Shown here one piece after another: positions 25,546-35,086 of a stretch of 46,989 nucleotides of DNA; position 1 is the first letter of the stretch, and every line of letters starts with the position of its first letter. The notes below the pieces were generated by a model that saw nothing but the letters and a program-made list of their open reading frames with translations, was not told the DNA's origin and did not search any database. Source of the DNA: Bryobacterales bacterium (GTDB taxonomy: Bacteria > Acidobacteriota > Terriglobia > Bryobacterales > Bryobacteraceae); assembly GCA_003135055.1 (NCBI GenBank), contig PLDF01000390.1, positions 3,106-50,094 on the forward strand, in the 5' to 3' direction. Position numbers and translations under genes: made by a program.

Positions 25546-25959
25546 TCAGAGTGGCACGACGGTTAAACCGGGAATCAGTTGGAAGTGCCGGATGTTTCCC
25601 GTTGCCACCGCATAGCCGAACCCGAGAGCGGTGACCCCGATCACCAGGTCCTGAAAGGGGATCGTGATGCCTTTTTGTCTCGATTCGCCGTCGATCCGGC
25701 CCGCCCGCCTGGCAATATCGAATGTTAGCGGGTAGGCCGGAACAGCGGCAAACACATCGCCGAGAAACCGCCGCCGCGGCTCGGCTTGCGCCGCATCTCT
25801 GGCTCGCCAGATGCCATACTCCAGTTCCATTACGCTGACTGTCGACAGCGCAATCGTTTCCGGCCCAACAATAACCCGGATGCTATAGAGAAGCTCAGCG
25901 GCGGAAAGGCCTTTACGCTCAGCGGCGACGACAACGCTGGAGTCGAGGATTAATCCCAT
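25546..25959 (-). CDS. vapC: VapC-type PIN toxin
   Basis: The protein has 137 residues. Active-site acids are in GLILDSSVVVAAERKG (Asp6), ALSTVSVMELEYGI (Glu) and IPFQDLVIGVTAL (Asp). The fourth position reads TGNIRHFQLIPGL, the N-x-x-H form common in VapC. The protein is an endoribonuclease held by the antitoxin encoded just upstream, whose gene overlaps it by ten bases. Confidence 0.9.
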   Translation of the reverse strand: MGLILDSSVVVAAERKGLSAAELLYSIRVIVGPETIALSTVSVMELEYGIWRARDAAQAEPRRRFLGDVFAAVPAYPLTFDIARRAGRIDGESRQKGITIPFQDLVIGVTALGFGYAVATGNIRHFQLIPGLTVVPL

Positions 25960-26222
25960 ACCGACGCATCAAGCGGTCGGCGATTGGCGGCGATCTCTTC
26001 TAAATCCCTGGCGAAGTCCTCATCCAGGGTTGCTCCGGAGCTGTGCGCTCTGGCGATCGCGATGCATTCGTCAATGGGGCGGCCCGGTCTTTGAGGCGTC
26101 TTGATGATGGCCACAGGGCGATGGTCTTGTTCGACGATGACCTCCACACCTTGCCGGACCTTTTCCAGCACGGCGTGAATCTCGCGTGCGACCTCGGCTT
26201 CCGACATGTGTACTTGCGTCAT
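25950..26222 (-). CDS. Phd/YefM-type antitoxin (VapB partner)
   Basis: The protein has 90 residues. The N-terminal part has the Phd/YefM DNA-binding fold (VHMSEAEVAREIHAVLEKVR, EVIVEQDHRPVAIIKTP). The C-terminal acidic helix (TLDEDFARDLEEIAANRRP) should bind and block the PIN toxin. It is the first gene of the pair. A GC-rich gap with GCCGGGG/GGCGCCGGG runs separates it from the next gene. Confidence 0.85.
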   Translation of the reverse strand: MTQVHMSEAEVAREIHAVLEKVRQGVEVIVEQDHRPVAIIKTPQRPGRPIDECIAIARAHSSGATLDEDFARDLEEIAANRRPLDASVWD

Positions 26223-26326
26223 ACTCTTGATGATACGTGGTCCGGGGTTAAAAGTCGAGGTGGCCGGCGCCGGGGCGCCGGGGTCGGCGCCGGGTTCGCC
26301 GGGTCGCCGCCGTCCGCCGCGACCCC

Positions 26327-27451
<1,125 letters not shown>

Positions 27452-27504
27452 GCGTAATCCCTCAATTGCGACTGACGAAGCGCGTGCCGGTTCCGTTTCC
27501 ACGC

Positions 27505-27548
27505 GCTAACCGTTAAACTTCCGTTTTCAGCCGCTAACCGTTAAACTT
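27505..27548. promoter_or_regulatory. Direct repeat upstream of dusB
   Basis: GCTAACCGTTAAACTT occurs exactly twice, at 27505-27520 and 27533-27548 (28-base period), in the gap between the divergent Gly-zipper and dusB genes. The spacing is close to three helical turns, so the sites could bind a regulator. Confidence 0.45.
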
Positions 27549-27591
27549 AAGTAATCCGGTTTAAGCGGCCAGTTTGAGTAACCCAGTGTTT

Positions 27592-28605
27592 ATGCGCGAG
27601 TTTCCCACAAGTTTTGCGATTGGTAAGGTGATGATCGCCCCGGCGACGGTCCTCGCGCCCATGGCGGGCGTCACCGATACCGTATTCCGCCGCTTCATCC
27701 GCAACCTCGATGGCTGCGGCCTGATCATGACGGAATTCACCAGCTCACACGGCGTCAGCGCGTCGCTGGGCGCCCGCAAACCCACCAAGACCTTGGTGAA
27801 GTATCTCGCATTCGAGCCCGAAGAGCACCCCATTTCCGCGCAATTATTCGGTTCCGATCCGGCCGTGATGGCCACCGCCGCGCGTGTCTGCCAGGACCTG
27901 GGCTTCGATATTCTCGACATCAATTTCGGCTGTCCGGTAAATAAGGTCGTCAAATGCAACGGCGGCTCGGGACTGCTGCGCGACCTGCCGCTGGTGCGTC
28001 AGATTCTGCAGGAAGTGCGCAAAGCCATATCGATTCCCTTCACCATGAAATTCCGCGCCGGGTGGAGCGACGAGGAACTGGTGGCCGTCCGCATGGCGCA
28101 GTTGGCCGAGGATTGCGGTTTGCAGGCCGTAGCGCTGCACCCGCGCACCCGCGAGCAGGGCTACAGCGGGCAGGCCGATTGGACGCGCATCGCCGAAGTG
28201 AAGGCCGCGGTGAAAATTCCGGTCATCGGCAACGGCGATATCGTCACTCCCGAGGACGCCTTGCGCATGGTGCGCGAGACGTCGTGCGACGCAGTGATGA
28301 TCGGCCGCGCCGCATCCTCGAATCCGTGGATCTTTCGCCAAATCCGGCAGTATCTGGCGCACGGCAGCTACGACGAGCCGGCGCAGCGCGATCGCTATGA
28401 GATGATGCGGCGGTATTACGCTATGCTGATCGATCGCGGCGAGAAGGATTCCACCGGAAAAATGAAACAGTTCGCGACTTACTTCACGCACGGCGTGCGC
28501 CACGGCTCGCTGCTCCGCGCGTCCATCTATAAGGCGCAGGAAGCGGCGGCCATCCTCGACTTAGTGGACGAGTTCTTCCGGGAGGAGCCGGTGCTGGTCG
28601 CATGA
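27592..28605 (+). CDS. dusB: tRNA-dihydrouridine synthase, DusB type
   Basis: The protein has 337 residues from ATG 27592; a TTG at 27574 is also in frame. The FMN-binding TIM barrel shows LAPMAGVTDTVFRRFIRNLD, ISAQLFGSDP, LDINFGCPVNKVVKCNGGSG with the catalytic Cys region, KFRAGW, ALHPRTREQGYSGQADW, PVIGNGDIVTPEDAL and MIGRAASSNPWIF. The helical C-domain is intact. It reduces specific uridines in tRNA to dihydrouridine using NADPH. Its stop overlaps the first copy of a duplicated 14-base sequence that precedes rnhA. Confidence 0.93.
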   Translation: MREFPTSFAIGKVMIAPATVLAPMAGVTDTVFRRFIRNLDGCGLIMTEFTSSHGVSASLGARKPTKTLVKYLAFEPEEHPISAQLFGSDPAVMATAARVCQDLGFDILDINFGCPVNKVVKCNGGSGLLRDLPLVRQILQEVRKAISIPFTMKFRAGWSDEELVAVRMAQLAEDCGLQAVALHPRTREQGYSGQADWTRIAEVKAAVKIPVIGNGDIVTPEDALRMVRETSCDAVMIGRAASSNPWIFRQIRQYLAHGSYDEPAQRDRYEMMRRYYAMLIDRGEKDSTGKMKQFATYFTHGVRHGSLLRASIYKAQEAAAILDLVDEFFREEPVLVA

Positions 28606-28615
28606 AGAAGGTCGC

Positions 28616-29059
28616 ATGAAGAAGGTTCAGCTCATCACCGATGGCGCATGCATCGGCAATCCCGGTCCAGGCGGCTGGGCGGCGATTCTACGCCACGACG
28701 GCAACAACAAGGAGATCTACGGCAGCGAGCCGCATACCACCAACAACCGCATGGAATTGCGCGCCGCTATCGAAGCCTTGCGCACGCTCAATGAGGAATG
28801 CGAGGTAGAGGTGGTGACCGATTCGGAGTATCTAAAGAACGGCATCACCACGTGGATTCACGGCTGGAAGCGCAAGGGCTGGATGACCGCCGCGAAGAAG
28901 CCCGTACTCAATCAGGACTTATGGCAGGAGTTAGACAAGCAGGTAGCCCGCCACAAGACCAGATGGACCTGGACCAAAGGCCACGCCTCGCATGCCGATA
29001 ACAACCGCTGCGACGAGCTGGCCACGCGCGCCGCCCGCGAACAGCGCAACAGCAAGTAG
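28616..29059 (+). CDS. rnhA: Ribonuclease HI
   Basis: The protein has 147 residues, the usual size. The four catalytic acids are in LITDGACIGNPGPGGWA (Asp9), NNRMELRAAIEALRTL (Glu), VVTDSEYLKNGI (Asp) and NNRCDELATRAA (Asp). TKGHASHADNNR carries the conserved His. The enzyme cuts RNA in RNA-DNA hybrids. The gene starts 11 bases after dusB. The ATG of a duplicated copy (28602) would give only a five-residue product, so 28616 is the true start. Confidence 0.95.
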   Translation: MKKVQLITDGACIGNPGPGGWAAILRHDGNNKEIYGSEPHTTNNRMELRAAIEALRTLNEECEVEVVTDSEYLKNGITTWIHGWKRKGWMTAAKKPVLNQDLWQELDKQVARHKTRWTWTKGHASHADNNRCDELATRAAREQRNSK

Positions 29060-29217
29060 GTGGCGCATGCTTGGGCTTGCTGAGCCCGAGGGCGGTCGGG
29101 AATATCATCGAGGAAGGGAGCGGCGCCTCATGACCCGGGAAGAAGAACACAGCCCCGACGAAAGCAAGTAACCGTTCGCCATTGGAAAGCAATACGAAAG
29201 GCGTACGCTGCCAGCGC

Positions 29218-30935
29218 CTATGTTGAGGCGTCGATCGGGGCTGCGTCACGGGTGAGTTCGCCTATAAGCCATTGGAATTCCGCTCGTGCCCGGCTGATGA
29301 GGCGGGTGTAGGATGCAACTGTCGCATCGGCCGGCTTGTTCAACAGTATCCGTGCATCGAATTCCTTCCCCAGGACCATGACCTCGATGGGATACAACAT
29401 CGAGATTAAGCCATCACGGCACTGCTCTGCCTGGCTGATGTCCCGGCGATCCAAGGTTTGACTTGGGCGTTTGAACTCCACGAGCTTATAGCGCTGCCCG
29501 AGCTGGGTGAGCAGCAACAGGTCGGGTCGGTGCTGCGCCCGCGGCCCCGTGAATTTCTCGTCCGTTTATTTCTTGAGGGTATTGGCAAGTGTCGTGTTGG
29601 AGACGACGAGCGAGATTTCTGCGCCGAACACCCACAGGTTATTGGCCAGCACCGTGTGGACTGCCGCTTCTTTCGTGTCCGGATTTGTGATGAGCCTGTC
29701 GAGATCATCCAGGAATCGCAGCCGGCGGTTCGCCTGCTGGGCGATTCGCCCGGTGTCTAAGACGCCGAACTCGGCAAGCGCGACCGCTAACACAGCAACG
29801 TCTTGGTGCTCTGCGGCGTCGATCTGTTCCAGGACGGTGCGGCATTGGTCGCGCTCTAAGGCGTCGAGGACGACGTTGATGATGGGCCGTACTCGTTCTT
29901 CTGGCTCGCCGTAAAAGCGTTGCATGATATGTTCCATGGCGGCGTGCGCAAATCCTCGCCGGTGCGCTGGAACCTGTGCAAGCCGGCGGTTGATCTCCTG
30001 TTGCAAGCGCGCGCGCTGTAGAGTTATGTCTCGACGGAAGGTCTTGTCGAGTTGCTCCCGCACGCTGGAATGTACCCAGTTCCCCAGCGCCTCGTACCCC
30101 TTGCTGTTCTCCAAGACGCCCCATCCGGCAGCGGTTAGATCGTCCTTGAGTCCGTCTGCCTCAACTTCCCCATACACCCGGCGCAAGAGTTGTTTGGGGA
30201 GATCCTCGGCGTTTTCCAGCCCGAAGTGTTCCGGCGGCCCAACGACAGTGCCCCCAACACGGACGGCAATGCCGGCGTTTCTGGCGGCTTGTTTTTCTTC
30301 GGTGATTTTGAAGTGCAGCTTGACTCTGCCCACGTCGGGAAGATCGTCTTCTCCGATGAAGCTCTCTCCGGCGATGTCGGCGACGCTGAGGGGCTGGTCA
30401 TTGACGAGAATGATGAAATCGCTTTCGCGGCCGTAGTCCAGCATCAGGAGTTGCTTGAGGCGCTCCGGATTCGGGAAGGCGAGGTGCCGGTGCAGTCGGG
30501 AGAGTGTGATCGTCGTTTCGTGAATGTGCGCGTCACAGGGTTCCGTGGAAAGGGGCAGCGGCAACTTTTTAGGTCCGCAGTGCTGGAGAGGAGTTCTTGT
30601 TTGGGAATCGTGAGACGCGCGGTCAGGCCGCGCGCCCTCGTCTCTACCGTCATGATTTCAGCGATAATGAGCCCCGCGAATTTCCGATGCCTTTGCGTCC
30701 CTTCACCAAGCGGTGCTTGCCGGGCGTGCGCTCGCCCTTGCTCGCGCGTCGGTCCCGGGCGACTCTCAGATACTCCTGGCGCAGTTCACGCTCCGTCATG
30801 CCGGCGCCGTCATCCCGAACCGTGATCGGGTCTAAAGTCATCGGGTCCGGAAGCGTGATCCACACGTTCGGCGCGTCAGCATCCCACGCATTATCCACGA
30901 GTTCCACAGCAGATCGCGGCAGGTATGCAGAAGTA
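29218..30935 (-). pseudogene. Broken GHKL-ATPase / PD-(D/E)xK nuclease gene
   Basis: Minus-strand pieces form one protein. First is a GHKL (Hsp90/MutL-type) ATPase start: AVELVDNAWDADAPNVW, then ITVRDDGAGMTERELR and KGRKGIG. It continues in a second frame with KFAGLIIAEIMTVETRARG, and in a third with LPLPLSTEP to NTTLANTLKK (30565-29569). An in-frame TAA (29566-29568) follows. The same frame then continues as RPDLLLLTQLGQRYKLVEFK, which fits a PD-(D/E)xK nuclease core (Asp, then Glu-x-Lys). So there are two frameshifts (about 30680 and 30565) and one nonsense codon, and the 5' end is cut at about 30930. Such fusions are typical of restriction or defence proteins. Confidence 0.65.
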
Positions 30936-31158
30936 TACAAGCATTCCGGTTCCTGTTCTTGCGATTTTTGCGATTCCGCACGGTGTGTTTGGGAACGAGA
31001 CAAACGATGAAGCTGGCGTGGCGCAAGCGAGAGCATTCGAGATCGGAGTACCCACAGCGCGGGTCGTCCGTTTGCCGCATTCGAGTCATGATGTTTATCG
31101 ATCGAACGAGGCGGATGTGCTGCGGGAGATGAACGCTTTCCTCGGCGGCTTGCCATAG
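30925..31158 (+). pseudogene. Alpha/beta hydrolase C-terminal fragment
   Basis: The frame reads YTSIPVPVLAIFAIPHGVFG, then ARVVRLPHSSHDVYRSNEAD and VLREMNAFLGGLP to a TAG. This is the last third of an alpha/beta hydrolase, including the strand before the acid and the catalytic-His region. The His expected near LPHxxHxV is present, but the nucleophile and oxyanion parts are absent. It begins exactly where the minus-strand ATPase gene is cut, so the two fragments meet at a recombination junction. Confidence 0.65.
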
Positions 31159-31853
31159 TCATCCGAAACGGGATCGTAGAAGTTGGGATCGGCGGTTTCC
31201 CCAAACGGCGTTTGGGAGTTTGGGAAACGTCGGAATTGGGTTCCGTCGGGATGGCCGGGTATCCGGAAGTTATCGCGAAATACCCTTTGGTTGAGGTCGG
31301 TCCTCCCTTGTCGCGTAGCGTTTACCGATCATTTCGGCCCGCTATCCTGAAGTCGGCTTTCCGTAAGATGACGAGTTCCCACTGAGGATTCCTGTCGGAT
31401 GGGGATTCCGGCGAAGCCGAACGCTGAATCCGGGATGATTCCGAACGTCACTCCGGGATGATCCCGAACACCATCGGAGCGTAGCGGCGCTGGCGCCTCG
31501 ATTGTGCAAGAAGTGTTCGGCTTCGTCAAGAGAAACCTATCCGAAGCGCAGCGAAGGAAGGATGCCGCGAGCGGAGAAAGGGGTGCGGGGAAAGGGGCGG
31601 CAGCCCTTGTCCCCGCCTCAGCGCTGAAGAAACCCGGAGCGCAGAGCGCTCCGAATTGCATTCGCCTGATCCTCAAAGCCAGCGCATTTTCGCGAGTGAT
31701 CCGCGACGCCATCAAATCGGGAGACGGGCCGTTTTTTCGAACGTGCCAGGATAGTGAGATGTAGCGGCCTTTACGTGGCAAACGCTCGGACAGTGCTGCC
31801 AGGCACACGATTTCGTACTCCATCTCTCCTATCAGACCGAGTGGAGGCGCGAA
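31159..31853. other. Intergenic region with short repeats
   Basis: No convincing gene is present. It holds a CCCAAAC-GGC-GTTTGGG hairpin (about 31203-31219), TCCGGGATGAT(T/C)CCGAAC as a direct repeat at 31429-31446 and 31452-31469, and the perfect hairpin CGGAGCGC-AGA-GCGCTCCG at 31635-31653. A long minus-strand frame (31329-31823) is compositionally biased, lacks a ribosome site, and looks like repeat DNA. Confidence 0.5.
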
Positions 31854-33230
31854 TCAGGACAATCGGGCGCCGGGCATGTCGCGGCCGGATCGGTGCAGAA
31901 TAAGGCTCGTGGCTCGGCCCTCGGGGCCGGTTTCGAAGGTGATCTGATTGTCAGCCACCCTAGCGAAGAAGTTCTTCTCGCCTTCGGCAAACGCTTCAAA
32001 CTTAGGCGCGGCGATGGCCTGGCCCGTGGCCTGTACGAACGCCTGTGCGAAGAGGCGGTCGCCGTCACGAGTGATTTCGAGAATGAGGTTCGGCGTCACT
32101 TGATAGCGCCCCGTGTAGTTATCGAGCAGCTTAGGATCAATATGGATCTCCGTGTGCTGCTTTGGGGGCTTTGGGGGCTCGGGATTGGCGAGCGGCGCCT
32201 TCGGGTTCAGGAGATGAAGACCGATATCATCGACTCCGGCGAGAGTAAAAGCATTGGACAGTACAACGACCCCGATACGCTCTTTCGGATCGTAGCCGGC
32301 AAATGAGCGGAAGCCTCCGGTGCCTCCATTATGCCAGGCGATCTCCCGGCCGTCAGTTGGGAAAATAAGCCACCCTAAACCGATCTCTATTTTGCCCGCG
32401 GGACGGCGAACTTCGAGCATGGCTTTCATGGCGGGCGCGAGAGGCGATTCCTTGTAGCCGAGGAACGTTTCAAGGAACGTCAGCATGTCATTGGCGGAGG
32501 AGCGCAGTGCGCCTGCACCGGCAAGCGTGGGAAGGTCCGAGTTGGCGACGGGCGCGAGGATCGAGTTGTGACCAGTAGCCATGCGCTGCTTCATTTGGGA
32601 AGAAAGCGTAATACCCGTGTCCGGCATGCTGAGCGGTTCCGTGAGGCGGACTCTGACCAAGGTCTCATAATCCGTTCCGGCGCGATACGCAAGCAGGTGG
32701 CCGAGCAGCCCCCCGCCCAAGTTTGAATATTCGAATTCGGAACCGGGGTCGCGAGGCAGCGTGTAGCCGGAAAGGAACCGGTACAAATCGTCCACGCTGT
32801 ATTCGGCGTAAGGATTGCGTGGGTCCTTAAACTTCAGGTTGCTGGGATTGGGTGGGAGCCCGGAGCTGTGCGTGGAAAGATCGAGCAGCGTAATGGATTT
32901 CTCGCTTCGCTCAGGCATCTTGACATTTTCGGGAAGATATTTGGCCGCCGGATCGTCGAGGGCGACCTCTTCGCGGCTCACCATGTCCGCCAATACCAGC
33001 GAAGTGAAGACCTTGGTGACGGATCCAATTTCGAAGATCGTATCACCATCGAGCGTGCGTGGATCGCCGTTGGCGAGGTTGCCATAGGCGACGACGCGGC
33101 GCCCGGTAGGTTCGATGACACCCACGACAATGCCGACCGCCTGCTTCTGTTGATCAATACGTTTTACGAGGATCTCGCGGATTTCGTCAGTTCCAGGAAC
33201 TGTAAGTGATTGAAGGATATTCGGATTCAT
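31854..33230 (-). CDS. Serine hydrolase, class C beta-lactamase/esterase family
   Basis: The protein has 458 residues from ATG 33230; an in-frame start at 33272 is less likely. The SxxK motif is in FEIGSVTKVFTSLVLADMV (about 70), YxN in FEYSNLGGGLLGHLL (about 180) and the third motif is HNGGTGGFRSFAGYD (about 310). The last 110 residues form a beta-rich domain (IHIDPKLLDNYTGRYQVTPN) often found after these hydrolases. No signal peptide is seen. Members are esterases, D-amino peptidases or beta-lactamases; the substrate cannot be told. Confidence 0.88.
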   Translation of the reverse strand: MNPNILQSLTVPGTDEIREILVKRIDQQKQAVGIVVGVIEPTGRRVVAYGNLANGDPRTLDGDTIFEIGSVTKVFTSLVLADMVSREEVALDDPAAKYLPENVKMPERSEKSITLLDLSTHSSGLPPNPSNLKFKDPRNPYAEYSVDDLYRFLSGYTLPRDPGSEFEYSNLGGGLLGHLLAYRAGTDYETLVRVRLTEPLSMPDTGITLSSQMKQRMATGHNSILAPVANSDLPTLAGAGALRSSANDMLTFLETFLGYKESPLAPAMKAMLEVRRPAGKIEIGLGWLIFPTDGREIAWHNGGTGGFRSFAGYDPKERIGVVVLSNAFTLAGVDDIGLHLLNPKAPLANPEPPKPPKQHTEIHIDPKLLDNYTGRYQVTPNLILEITRDGDRLFAQAFVQATGQAIAAPKFEAFAEGEKNFFARVADNQITFETGPEGRATSLILHRSGRDMPGARLS

Positions 33231-33330
33231 TTTGAAAATAGAACTCCACACTGTGCACTGATAAAAGACCAAAGGTCATTTAAGGAGACACACTTCGGCT
33301 ATGTCGCCGAACTTTGTTTAGAGGATTGGC

Positions 33331-33411
33331 CTAGCGAGGACGGGCGGAAAGCAGGCAATCCTGAAGCGCGCCGATCATCGCTTTATGGAGCGGATTGAAT
33401 TCGTATCGCAT
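33331..33411 (-). CDS. Short ORF (26 aa) with a near-perfect ribosome site
   Basis: ATG 33411 follows GGAAAGGAGGT (33421-33431) with a nine-base spacer, one of the strongest ribosome sites in the window. It encodes MRYEFNPLHKAMIGALQDCL then LSARPR. It lies 100 bases upstream of the serine hydrolase start on the same strand. It may be a leader peptide or the surviving start of a lost gene. Coding evidence is otherwise weak. Confidence 0.35.
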   Translation of the reverse strand: MRYEFNPLHKAMIGALQDCLLSARPR

Positions 33412-33456
33412 AACGGACGTACCTCCTTTCCTAGGCTCAGTTTAGGGCTCTTAGAG

Positions 33457-33484
33457 AGTATCATGAGTGCGCGAAACGCTGCAA
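33457..33484 (-). promoter_or_regulatory. Sigma-70-like promoter before the short ORF
   Basis: On the minus strand TTGCAG (-35) and GATACT (-10) are 16 bases apart, about 46 bases upstream of the ATG at 33411. Confidence 0.35.
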
Positions 33485-33701
33485 GAGTTTTTCGCAGAGA
33501 AGTTCCATCAGCCGCGCATGCCCCGACCGGCTCACGTCGCGTTATGGTTAAGCGAGGGCGGTTATACGCCACGGTGTCGTGCGAAGAGGAAGCCACCCGG
33601 CCTTATGCTCCTAGCTGACGTTTGCCATAAACGATCTGGGAAATGACGCGTCGGCCGGCTAGCTGTCCCGAAATCCCGTTCCCACCAGCAAAAAACCAAG
33701 A

Positions 33702-33765
33702 GGTCCGGCTCTGGGAGTTAGCGACCGAAACAACGGACATTAGGCCTAAGTCCCAGGGCCGAACC
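33702..33765. ncRNA. Candidate structured RNA (15-base-pair stem)
   Basis: GGTCCGGCTCTGGGA (33702-33716) pairs with TCCCAGGGCCGAACC (33751-33765) with one mismatch and one G-U. The 34-base loop has a smaller CCG/CGG hairpin and the palindrome TTAGGCCTAA. No known RNA family was recognised. Confidence 0.3.
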
Positions 33766-34193
33766 TAGGCAGAGGCCTTATTTTAACGCCTATCCCCCAC
33801 CAGCGTGCCCACCCCCACCGCCAGCGCCCGATCTTTTGATCGGAGACCGCTTAACGGTCACAGCACTTCAAAATAAATCCGGCCTCGCCAACCGCGACGC
33901 CACAAACAGCTCGGCGGCCGCCCTCCGTTCCCCGCGGCCGCCCGCAAATCATCCTCCTAATCCACAGTTAATATTGGACTTTCTCCGAAATTGGCTTGGT
34001 TTCACGCTTTCTCCAGCGACGCCAAATCGCCCCTTTGGCAGCCGCCCCCGAAACGTTCCCGCCCTCCCGGTTTCCGCATTTCACCAGAGTCCCCGCGCTA
34101 CAATGGAATCAGTCGCAAGCCCGCATCCGCATCGCGCCGTTTATCTTTGTGCGGTCGGGCGGGAAAACCCCGCTAACGCTTTCGCGCCCGGCA

Positions 34194-34880
34194 TCAATCG
34201 ATAGGGCCGGCCAGCTTGTGCGCGCGGCGGAACACGTCGAGCAGCATTTTTTCGGTGAGTTTGCCGGTGGAGGTGTTCTGCTGGCTCGGGTGATAACTCG
34301 CCAGCAGGACCGGCCCGGCGGGCGCGATGCGGTATTCGCGTTGGTGGCCGAAGGCGAACGGCGCGCGGCTGGCGATCGCGCCGCGCGATTTCAGGATTCC
34401 CAGGTACGCGTCGAATGCGATCTTGCCCAGCGCCACCACCACTTTGACATTCGGCAGCAGGTCGATCTCACGCTCCAGAAACGGCCGGCAGTTGCGCAGC
34501 TCTTCGGGCAGGGGCTTGTTGCCGGGAGGGGCGCAGCGTGCGGCGGCGGTAATGTAGGCGGAACGCAGGGTCAGACCATCTCCGCGCGAAACGCTTGTCG
34601 ATTGTGAGGCGAAGCCGGCGCGGTGCAGCACACGGTAAAGCCAGTTGCCCGATTCGTCGCCAGTGAACATGCGGCCGGTGCGGTTTGATCCGTGGGCCCC
34701 GGGGGCCAGACCCAGGATCAGAACGCGCGCCTGGGGGTCGCCGAAGCCCGGCACGGGTTTACCCCAGTATTCCCAGTCCAGGTAGGCGCGGCGCTTGACG
34801 GCCGCGATGTGCGCACAATGGTCCCGCAAACGCGGGCAGCGGCCGCAGGCGGCAATTTCGGCATTGAGGATTTCCAGCAG
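34194..34880 (-). CDS. Uracil-DNA glycosylase family protein (family 5/UDGb-like)
   Basis: The recognised part has ILGLAPGAHGSNRTGRMFTG, the active-site block of the UDGb type, then RCAPPGNKPLPEELRNCRPF and SYHPSQQNTSTGKLT with the second block. The family begins with a Fe-S cysteine pair (CxxCPRL). Here it is read upstream of the first ordinary start codon: AACGRCPRLRDHC spans 34850-34815. No ATG, GTG or TTG precedes it before the in-frame stop at 34896. I therefore extend to CTG 34880 as the likely start. The enzyme removes uracil and other deaminated bases from DNA. Confidence 0.75.
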   Translation of the reverse strand: MLEILNAEIAACGRCPRLRDHCAHIAAVKRRAYLDWEYWGKPVPGFGDPQARVLILGLAPGAHGSNRTGRMFTGDESGNWLYRVLHRAGFASQSTSVSRGDGLTLRSAYITAAARCAPPGNKPLPEELRNCRPFLEREIDLLPNVKVVVALGKIAFDAYLGILKSRGAIASRAPFAFGHQREYRIAPAGPVLLASYHPSQQNTSTGKLTEKMLLDVFRRAHKLAGPID

Positions 34881-35086
34881 GCAGGTGAACCTAATTTAAT
34901 TTAAGCGGCAAGCTAAAGTGTAGCTCCGTGCTCGTCGAAAGGAATAGCGGGGTGTTAAACTATACGTATTGGAACTTGACGAACCCCAGACAGGCTGTGC
35001 AAAATGGAATGTCCGGCTGCTCCGGCTGGTATTCCACTCTGGCTAAGATTGTCTCGTTAAGCACTCCGCATTCGCGTGGCTTTGCT

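Larger units (their letters stand above)
33231..34193. other. Long intergenic region with a leader-like ORF and a structured element
   Basis: No large gene is present. It contains a possible leader of the serine hydrolase (short ORF at 33331-33411, hairpin 33294-33311 and a small GACC-TTT-GGTC hairpin followed by Ts on the minus strand at 33267-33277). It also holds an extended inverted repeat at 33702-33765 and CACTTCAAAATAAAT at about 33865, related to the element at 1102. Plus-strand frames at 33385-33618 and 33836-34204 look like chance. Confidence 0.5.

Noticed and set aside
29130..29171. Thirteen-codon ORF after rnhA (MTREEEHSPDESK)
   Set aside because: Too short and with a poorly spaced ribosome site; kept only as a note.
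31329..31823. Minus-strand frame of 164 codons
   Set aside because: No ribosome site, no recognisable domain, and it crosses short direct repeats and hairpins.
33385..33618. Plus-strand frame of 77 codons with ATG
   Set aside because: It lies opposite the short ORF with the excellent ribosome site and has none itself; composition looks random.
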